Shown: piece by piece, positions 57,026-64,000 of the stretch
How the letters are laid out: the number at the start of each line of letters is the position of its first letter
How positions within the stretch are numbered: the first letter of the stretch is position 1
Origin: Patella vulgata
Lineage: Eukaryota > Mollusca > Gastropoda > Patellidae
Direction of reading: 5' to 3'
Length of the DNA: 64,000 nt
Assembly (NCBI RefSeq): GCF_932274485.2
Contig: NC_065879.2
Span: 33,164,436-33,228,435, forward strand
Notes under the pieces: model-generated
Database searches by the model: none
Told to the model about the DNA's origin: nothing
The model's input: the letters and a program-made list of their open reading frames with translations, nothing else
Position numbers and translations under genes: made by a program

Positions 57026-57799
57026 ACTATGGACTTCATTATTTACTATACTTCTACAAAGATCGCAGTGCATCTTAACAGATCACTATGATTTAGAAGC
57101 ACATTAGTTGCGATCTATCGCACTTTGTTACGATCGAATACGATCTGAAGCGATGATCACGATTGACGAAATTAATTGTGTTGATCGTAGAAAATTTTCG
57201 AACCGTCCAAAACTTTCCAACGATCAACACAATTGCTACAGCTGACATCAAGATATGATAAAACCCGATAGGATCACCGCGATTTTACTCCATGATTAAA
57301 ACCACGATTTCAATCGTAGCGCGAATCGTGATAGTGGGAACCTAGCATAAGACAAGCACGTGACTAAGCTTACACTTCCCGATACACCTGATGCTTCCTG
57401 GCTATTTTATGTTATTACTTTGATAATTTTCTATTTAGGAAGTCCATTTACTATTATCTGGATTTTGTCTTTCTTCTGATTGACTTTCTGTATTTGATTA
57501 CTTCTTAGGATTTATTTCGTACAGTATGTGTTCGGGTAGCTTATTTCTTATAAAAGGAATATATTATATCCCTTGCTGTTAGTGAGGTTTATAGGTAACA
57601 GGTTGCTGTTATTAAACTTTAATAACAAATTGTTTCTACTATTGATTGATATCAATATAAAGGGGTTGGTCTCGCGGGTTGCCGTCCTTTATTGAAATTA
57701 ATAAATAATTAGTTGAAGTCTGTTGCGGCCCATTGTAAATAAAAAGAGGCGATACTGGCCGTTAAAATACTGCCATTATAAAATTGTTGCTGAATCGTG
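57026..57799. other. Non-coding DNA, GATCGT-rich
   Basis: No gene. The region 57060-57345 is rich in CGATC and GATCGTG words and contains the hairpin listed next; it may be part of an unrecognised palindromic repeat. Confidence 0.45.
57174..57234. repeat. Hairpin of about 27 bp per arm
   Basis: AATTGTGTTGATCGT (57174-57188) and its exact reverse complement (57220-57234) are extended inward with mismatches through AGAAAATTTTCG, leaving a very short loop. Confidence 0.7.
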
Positions 57800-57960
57800 T
57801 TTACGGGATAATGAAAGGGATATTTTGCTTACTCTTAATAGAATTCCACGTGTTACGGGTTCTTTTAAGTGCATAACAACGTACACACGGGACCTCCGTT
57901 TTTCGTAACCTCCGAATGACTAGATGTTGTTTCTTGCCAGAAAAGGGTGCTGGTGTTGAC
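57800..57960 (-). mobile_element. SINE2 body fragment
   Basis: The plus strand has GGATAATGAAAGGGATATTT, then CACACGGGACCTCCGTTTTT and CGTAACCTCCGAATGACTAG, matching the central and 5' body of SINE2 on the minus strand. The tail is missing. Confidence 0.6.
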
Positions 57961-58012
57961 CGTTATCAGAGGATGGTGTTTTGTTGAACTTATAAACAAT
58001 GGGGGGGGGGGG

Positions 58013-58255
58013 ATGGGTTTTAACATTCACTCGATACAAATCAGGTCATTTCGGGACTAATATATGGTTCAATTTTATTTCAATAATTCGCTTGCGCGTA
58101 GGGGTCTTTAGCAGTGGGAGATCGTGGAGAAAACCCACGAGTTTGGACAGACGACCCTACTCCTTGTCACGTACAAACGGGGAATCGAAACCACGTCACT
58201 TGACTCAAGGACAGACTTTATGATACAACGTGCACACGTTAACCATTTGCCCTCT
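58013..58255 (-). mobile_element. SINE1 copy
   Basis: GTTTTAACATTCACTCGATA starts the reversed tail; body and head follow to ACCATTTGCCCTC. The A-box region is more decayed than in other copies. Confidence 0.85.
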
Positions 58256-59279
58256 ATAAACAAAGGGGCTCTTAGCATTTATACATTTTAGTCCTTTTGA
58301 TTATTAACTGAGTAATTGATGAACCTTGAAAACCAGGTAATTGTTTGAGCGACAAAGGGGATACCTGACTAGAAATATCAATATAAAAAGGGAAACCCTT
58401 ATAGGAAATAGGCGCATCTCTGTAATTTCGAACACAGACATTTATCTTGCTCTTAAAACACCATAAGCAAATTACAGTGAAAGTGTATTATTTTGTTACT
58501 TGATATTATCTGATAAAGTGCTACTGGGTGAATATTGTATTTATAGTCTTTGAAAAATAGACCAGCGGGAACAAAAGAAGCATAGTCTCGAATATACCGG
58601 TTATTATAAACTATGTAGTATATCAAGTCGGCTGATTTAAATTAATGGTCCCTATATCTTTATTATTTACGCAACTGAGCCATAATTCACAATTTCTATA
58701 ATTAAATTATATGTGTGATAACTGGCCAAAATGATCATAGATATTACTTTTTTATTTTGCGGGGAAATAATGACTGTTAAAGAGATCGTTAATGAAATTC
58801 TAAAGTCGTTATACAAAACATTAAAATGGCGCAATAATATCAGTAACACACTTCTAGAAGTCAACGTGCAGAACAACAGCGTCAACGCAAAATATATTGA
58901 TTTTTATCACAACTAACCATCATTAATTTCAAATGATGATGATGTTGATAATATAGGCGTGGCGAAGACATGAATACGTTCTTAAATATAAATTCATGAA
59001 AGCAAACACAGATTGCGCAATAATGTTTTTCCTTTCTTTTAGTGTGAATGCCGCTATTTTAATTAATGTAAACTGTATTTGAACTCTAACATCGATAAAT
59101 AAACATAAATAAATGAACACAGTTTTTAAATTGACCGTTAGTTATGAGCGGTAAATTCAATATGCTCAACCAATTTGGAAATCTATAAAATTAATTGTTT
59201 CACACGTATAGTATGAATAAACAGAACACATATGGTTCCTTGACAAAATCATTTATTTTGTCCATACTCAGGAAAGGAA
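58256..59279. other. Non-coding DNA
   Basis: Nothing recognisable. Confidence 0.5.
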
Positions 59280-59400
59280 TGAAATGTAACACAACGTGTT
59301 TAGGTGACCTCGACATTCGTGACATCCGAAAGAGGCGTTGTTCCTTGCTAGGTCCTCCGTTTTCGCAACGGGAAACGAAGCCAAACAATTCTTAGGAACT
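59280..59400 (-). mobile_element. Diverged SINE2 fragment
   Basis: The plus strand has GGAATGAAATGTAACACAAC and later TAGGTCCTCCGTTTTCGCAA, a shortened match to the SINE2 order on the minus strand. Confidence 0.4.
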
Positions 59401-59570
59401 TCTCGGCAACCACATTATTCAGTGAATATTTCAAACACAGTTGCTGATAAAGATTTTGAAAATGGGGGTGAACGGAGAAGGGTCAGAGCTTTAGTGGGCT
59501 TCAAGAGGCGAAATCTCCGAGTGATTGTAAGTAGTATTTAACCGATTATTATTGAAAAAAGTACGGAGTG

Positions 59571-59753
59571 GGCGTTACCCCCTAATTTCAGCAATAAGCC
59601 ATCTTCTTAGATAATGTTCCATAAAAACAAAGCCAGATTGCGCAGATCTAAATTCAACTATGGGTGCCACCCCCTAATTTCACCAATAAACCGTTTTTTA
59701 GATAATACTCCATAAATAAAAAGCCAGATTGCGCAGCTGTAAATTCAACTATG
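59571..59753 (+). repeat. Two tandem copies of about 91 bp
   Basis: Units start at 59571 (GGGCGTTACCCCCTAATTTC) and 59662 (GGGTGCCACCCCCTAATTTC) and share AAAGCCAGATTGCGCAG and AAATTCAACTATGG. They lie directly before the Tc1 element. Confidence 0.88.
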
Positions 59754-59782
59754 GCAAATAAAATGTTTAACAAATTATTATA

Positions 59783-61282
59783 CTATTCAAAAAAAGTAGG
59801 GGATATTTGATTTTGGGGGCATAATACTAAAATATGCAAATGACTACGAAAAAAGTCACTATAGAACCTAACAGAAGAAACATTTCCAGTTACATGTGAC
59901 GCCCAAACGCACCAATAGCTACCGCATGGAATGCAGGTGATGCTTGGGATCATCATGGGGGTCCAACCCAAGATTTGCACGACTCTGACTTTGAATGTTA
60001 CAGTCATTGTGGCATTGAATTCCGGGGTGGAAACATCAGTTTAATTGTTTTAGTGACCAGAAAACAAATTTTGATATGCGTCGGCTTACCCAAAATGAAA
60101 GGTTACGTGCCCTTGGCATGCTACAGATCGGCACAACACAGGCGGTTGTGGCGCGGACGATGAATGTTTCTCAGTCTGTCATAAGCAGGCTATGGTCCAG
60201 ATACCGTGATACACAATCTGTACAGGACAGACCACGCTCAGGTCGACCAAGGGTGACAACTCAAGCCCAGGATCGATTTATCCGTACCTTGGCCTTGAGA
60301 AATCGTGTCATCACAGCAAATCAGATCAGCGCTCGTCTTCAAACAGACACTGGTGTGAGAGTGAGTGGCCAGACGATTGGGAATCGACTGCATAGGGGTC
60401 ACCTTCGCGCCCGACGTCCTCGCGTGATCCCTTGTTTGAGAGATCATCACATTCAGGCAAGACGTCGTTGGTGTAGGGATCGTCAACACTGGGATAATCG
60501 ACGCTGGAGCAATGTGATGTTTTCAGATGAGTCAAGGTTCACTGTTGATTTTTTGGACAGACGTAGGAGGGTGTGGCGTCAACGTCATCAGACATGATCG
60601 ATTTGGGGGTGGTTCTGTTATGGTGTGGGGAGGCATCACTGTTGCTGGAAGAACGGCTTTACATGTTGTTGCAGGGCGTGTTACAGGCCAGTACTACCGG
60701 GACAACATCTTGGCAGTCCATGTTGTGCCGTTCGCACGACGTCATAGCCGCCGTTCATCTTCCAGGATGACAACGCAAGATGTCACAGGGCCAGGATCGT
60801 TACAGGTTACCTCCAACAACAGAACATCACCACATTACCTTGGCCAGCACTGAGTCCCGACCTCTCCCCCATCGAGCATGTCTGGGACATGCTTGGACAG
60901 AGGTTACGTCAACGTCAACAACGTCCTGCCAATGTCCAAGAACTTGCTGCTGCGTTGCAACAGGAATGGGACAATCTGGACCAAAATGACCTTAGACGTC
61001 TCATTAGGAGTATGCCACGTCGGATCAATGCTTGTTTGGCAAACAGAGGAGGATTTACCCGTTACTGACTTGGTTGTGATGCTGTGGTAACTTTGCTGTT
61101 TGACCCCGGGTATCATTTTACCCTTATAATGGTCAGTCTGTGCCTTACTTAGTCTAACGATCATTTGGAATAAATCGATGAATGTGAACTTCATTTCATT
61201 TTGTCATTTGTTTCTTCGTCAGTTTCATTAGGTGACTTTAATAACACTTAAAAATCAAATATCCCCTACTTTTTTTGAATAG
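59783..61282 (+). mobile_element. Nearly complete Tc1-like transposon
   Basis: The 1.5-kb element has inverted ends identical over at least 32 bp (start CTATTCAAAAAAAGTAGGGG) next to TA on both sides, the Tc1 target. It encloses one transposase frame with two frameshifts. The terminal repeat also occurs at 41131, so this family is present at least twice in the window. Confidence 0.92.
60076..61068 (+). pseudogene. Tc1 transposase, DD34E, two frameshifts
   Basis: About 330 codons from MRRLTQNERLRALGMLQIGT to RGGFTRY and a TGA at 61066-61068, a normal Tc1 length. The N-terminal half has the paired helix-turn-helix with linker SGRPRVTTQAQDR. The first catalytic Asp is in NVMFSDESRF, the second in the FQDDNARCHRAR stretch (about 60760) and the Glu in SPDLSPIEHVWDM. 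There are 34 residues between the last two, giving DD34E, so all three acidic residues remain. The frame shifts near 60590 (to the segment with RFGGGSVMVWGG) and shifts back near 60745; apart from these it reads through. The enzyme would cut and paste DNA at TA sites. With only two disruptions it is among the younger transposons here. Confidence 0.9.
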
Positions 61283-61439
61283 TATATTTAGACATTTGTT
61301 CACTTATGACAAGCCCATATTATTCCACTCTCTGGGCTATTGGGTGGCTTTAATAATTAGCGGATTAAAAAATGTCAGAAATATCTGCTTTAAACGCTAA
61401 TATGGCAGGACACTGACCATGAAAGAGCTGACAATCGAG

Positions 61440-61600
61440 AATATGAACTGTGGTCGGAATTTCCGTCTGCCAACAATTACGACTATTTCTTGTCAAAACA
61501 TCAAACATTCATAATTTTGCTCAGAATAAAGTAATTTCGTTGAAATTTTCGATATATTTATTTTTCATTACCTTTCTCTAAATCTTAAATGTATTTTAGC
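61440..61600 (+). repeat. Old interspersed repeat (family D)
   Basis: Shares TTGCTCAGAATAAAGTAATT, TTGAAATTTTCGATATATTT and TTTTTCATTACCT with the 24690 copy. Confidence 0.45.
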
Positions 61601-61682
61601 GCCTTGACCATGCATACTAACATGGAACTGTGCGCTATACATATTATTATTTTATTTTTATTATTTCATAATGTATCTTTAA

Positions 61683-62126
61683 AGGAGCCAAGTCTATAAC
61701 TCAATATCATCCACAGTCTTCGACATTGCAACCACGACTATTGGTCAATTTAAATCAACATTGATGTTGTTATCTTACCGTAAACAATTGGGCTTCTGAT
61801 ATCCAATATTTAAGACAAAATGAAAATATTAAAATTGGCACATGAATCGCGTGCAATAATACTTTCGAGCGCCATCTGTATGAAGCGACTCGATAAACGT
61901 GGCTAAACATATCCCATGTATGATAATACTACTACCGGTGTAGACTGGAATAACCAGACGCCGAAAACTACCATTCAATTCGCCAAACATAACTGATTAA
62001 AAATTACAGTAAAAATAGAAACGATTGTATGTAAATCCGTTTATATACATTCATATTACATTATGATATGCGTTGCGACCCATTTGTGTCCATTTCTAAG
62101 TGCCAAAGAATAGCGATTTAGCTCCT
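61683..62126 (-). mobile_element. TTAA-flanked MITE, copy C
   Basis: TTAA lies at 61679-61682 and 62127-62130. The ends are AGGAGCCAAGTC and GATTTAGCTCCT. On the minus strand it matches copies A and B throughout. At 444 bp with both TTAA sites perfect it is the best reference copy in the window. Confidence 0.9.
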
Positions 62127-62130
62127 TTAA

Positions 62131-63017
62131 TTAGAATAAATCATTTTATGTAACATCTCTGTTATATATTAAATGTTTTATCGCAGCTGAGCAACTCTGT
62201 ATCATAATTAGTATTGTTGTTGAGAAAGGCGTGACGAAGACCAGCTGCAATTGTAGCGGCATCTTGTGGTGTCCGCTGCTACAATTGATACACACTTCGA
62301 AGCTTTGAACAAGTAAAAATAGCTTCAAATGCAAAATTCTCGACACACATTGTCACAGTTTACATGGAAATAAGTAATTATGTTACAACTATTGAAGAAT
62401 GGAGCACTGAAATAGTTACGGTTTTTCTTCATATTTGAGGTGACGTTTAATCACGTGCGTGTTCTAATTCTGGTTTGGCGGCCATTTTAAATGACGAATT
62501 TATGTGGTAAGGTATCACTTTTATTTCAATTGGAATTGGTTTATCATATGTTAAGCTATGTGTAGTATAGCTAGTGGTCAGTTTTATTGGAAATTAAGGG
62601 AGTTTTAGGCCAGTAACCTTTTTGTAATCAAAGGAGGTGCTTAGAACGACCCACTATTGTGGCTTGAGTAATACGGAAGACATCAGTAGTGGAACCATTT
62701 CTAGACGGGTACTTGAACAGGTTGTTAAATGCAACTTCATAAAATTAAGATTACGATCTTAAATCAATATCCCCATTAATGCATTATTCAATGATTAAGT
62801 TGTTTTTTGTTTTATCGCAGTTGAATAGCGTTTATTTGACAATCATGACTAGGCCCGAGTAAAATGTTAAGCTCGTGTGAAATAATTATTAATATTGTTT
62901 TGGAACCATTAAATATGGAATTAAGCTAGCAATATTAATGGTGCATTATATTGCTTAATGTTTATTGTCATTATTATGCCCGTATACAATAAGTATAATA
63001 TATGTATAATAAGATAA
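62131..63017. other. Non-coding DNA
   Basis: Nothing certain. CAATTGTAGCGGCA and CCGCTGCTACAATTG form a short imperfect inverted repeat near 62249-62288. Confidence 0.45.
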
Positions 63018-63290
63018 GGGGGTTGGATGGCCGAATGGTTAGCACGCGCGCTATATCATACGGTCTGTCATTGAGTCAACTGGCGGGGTTTCGATTCCCT
63101 GGTTGTACGTGGCAAGGAGTAGGGTCGCCTGTCCAACCTCGTGGGTTTTCTCCGGGTCCTCTGGTTTCCTCCCACTGCTAAAGACCCCTACGCGCAAGCG
63201 AATTATTGAAATAAAATTGAACCATGTGTTAGTCCCGAAATTACCTATTTTGTGTCGAGGGGACGTTAAACTCTCTCTCTCTCTCTCTCT
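63018..63290 (+). mobile_element. SINE1 copy, full length with CT tail
   Basis: GGGGGTTGGATGGCCGAATG opens the tRNA Ser/Leu-like head. The B-box region is GGTTTCGATTCCC, the body ends GTGTCGAGGGGACGTTAAAC, and a CT repeat follows. It is the best reference copy for SINE1 in the window. Confidence 0.92.
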
Positions 63291-64000
63291 CAAGATAAAG
63301 AAGTAATAATATTATTTATGTTATCAATGATAACTTCTCTCTTAAACATTAGTGTTACATCAGTGACATGTATTATAACGGTAAATCTAATGATGCCACT
63401 AGTAAGTAAATATATAACTTAAGCTATTGAAAGGCTTAATACTATTATTATAACACAAACTATAGTAATACGGTCTCGGGACAAACGATAGGTATTACTG
63501 ATTCACTTCTAATTTTCAGGATTATAAATATAAAATCCCAACCGCGACCATAAAATATTCCCTTTACAATGTAAATTGTATTTTTGTTCACATCGAAAGT
63601 TTGGATTTGAGTGTTGGCACTCTGAAATTCAGCTTGCATGAGCTGTGTAAAATCATATACTCTTTTGTTCTGTTTTAATCGATTAATCTTGCTGGTTGTC
63701 ATTAATGCATATCCCGATATACACACCAATACAGTAATGTTACCCTGGGACTACTACAACCTCAACGACATAGTGAAATCCCGTATTAAATCATAATGTA
63801 TACAATTACTGGTGGTATAATTGGTGGCGTAGACGAGTGAGTGTCTTTACCCCGGTAGCTTCGAATCCTTATTATGCTACGTGGTAGAATTAATGTAATG
63901 ATGTCATATACTGCTGCTAAAGTAAATGCTAAAACAAAGTAATTAAAATAAATCCCACGTGCAGCATATAAATATCAGTGGGTTATTATATCGTTATTTA
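63291..64000. other. Non-coding DNA
   Basis: Nothing certain. Near 63824-63885 a TTCGAATCC B-box-like motif follows GTGGCGTAGACGAGTGAG, which could be a worn tRNA-derived head, but no tRNA fold could be built. Confidence 0.45.

Noticed and set aside
63824-63885. Possible tRNA gene or SINE head with TTCGAATCC
   Set aside because: No acceptor, D or anticodon arms could be paired; only the B-box-like motif is present.

Overview
The window is AT-rich, repeat-dense animal DNA with no convincing intact host gene. The tRNA-derived SINEs, an RNase H-bearing LINE, a CR1/L2-like LINE, Tc1 transposons, a hAT element, many MITEs and a Ty3/Gypsy fossil together suggest a lophotrochozoan, most likely a mollusc. 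That is inference from repeat style; no species was identified.

Layout. 1-4.9 kb: non-repetitive DNA with one weak candidate exon on the minus strand (2736-3002). 4.9-11.8 kb: an old, broken Ty3/Gypsy element with about 1.1-kb LTRs, carrying a SINE and a TTAA-flanked MITE as later insertions. 11.8-15.2 kb: diverged repeats, one full-length SINE2 and a small palindromic MITE. 15.8-18.3 kb: an element with inverted ends whose interior holds the 3' part of a LINE and its minisatellite 3' UTR. 18.9-20.7 kb: a SINE-plus-flank tandem duplication, a possible cytochrome P450 first-exon relic and a hairpin-ended repeat. 21.2-26.0 kb: tandem repeats and a recent 822-bp duplication, one copy of which sits in a minisatellite between 29-bp direct repeats. 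26.6-31.8 kb: minisatellites, a foldback repeat and a decayed Tc1 transposon. 32.8-35.9 kb: SINE2 copies, a CR1-like LINE relic and a MITE with 85-bp ends. 37.4-45.2 kb: duplications, a Tc1 end and a stack of nested MITEs. 46.8-52 kb: SINE1 copies in otherwise featureless DNA. 52.6-54.1 kb: a non-autonomous hAT element with a perfect 8-bp target duplication. 54.9-61.3 kb: a deleted Tc1, a Tc1/LINE fragment junction and a nearly complete DD34E Tc1 element. 61.7-64 kb: a third TTAA MITE and a SINE1.

How the parts relate. The LINE at 16.5-18.1 kb ends in a short hairpin followed by ACGTTAAA and a simple repeat. Two tRNA-derived SINE families (SINE1 and SINE2 here) end in the same GGACGTTAAA box followed by different simple repeats, and at least four isolated LINE tails lie elsewhere. 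The economical reading is one LINE reverse transcriptase and several parasitic SINEs sharing its 3' recognition signal. A 34-bp SINE2 stub with a 13-bp target duplication at 43041-43100 supports this. The Tc1, hAT, TTAA and Mutator-like elements form a second, DNA-transposon layer; nesting gives their relative order.
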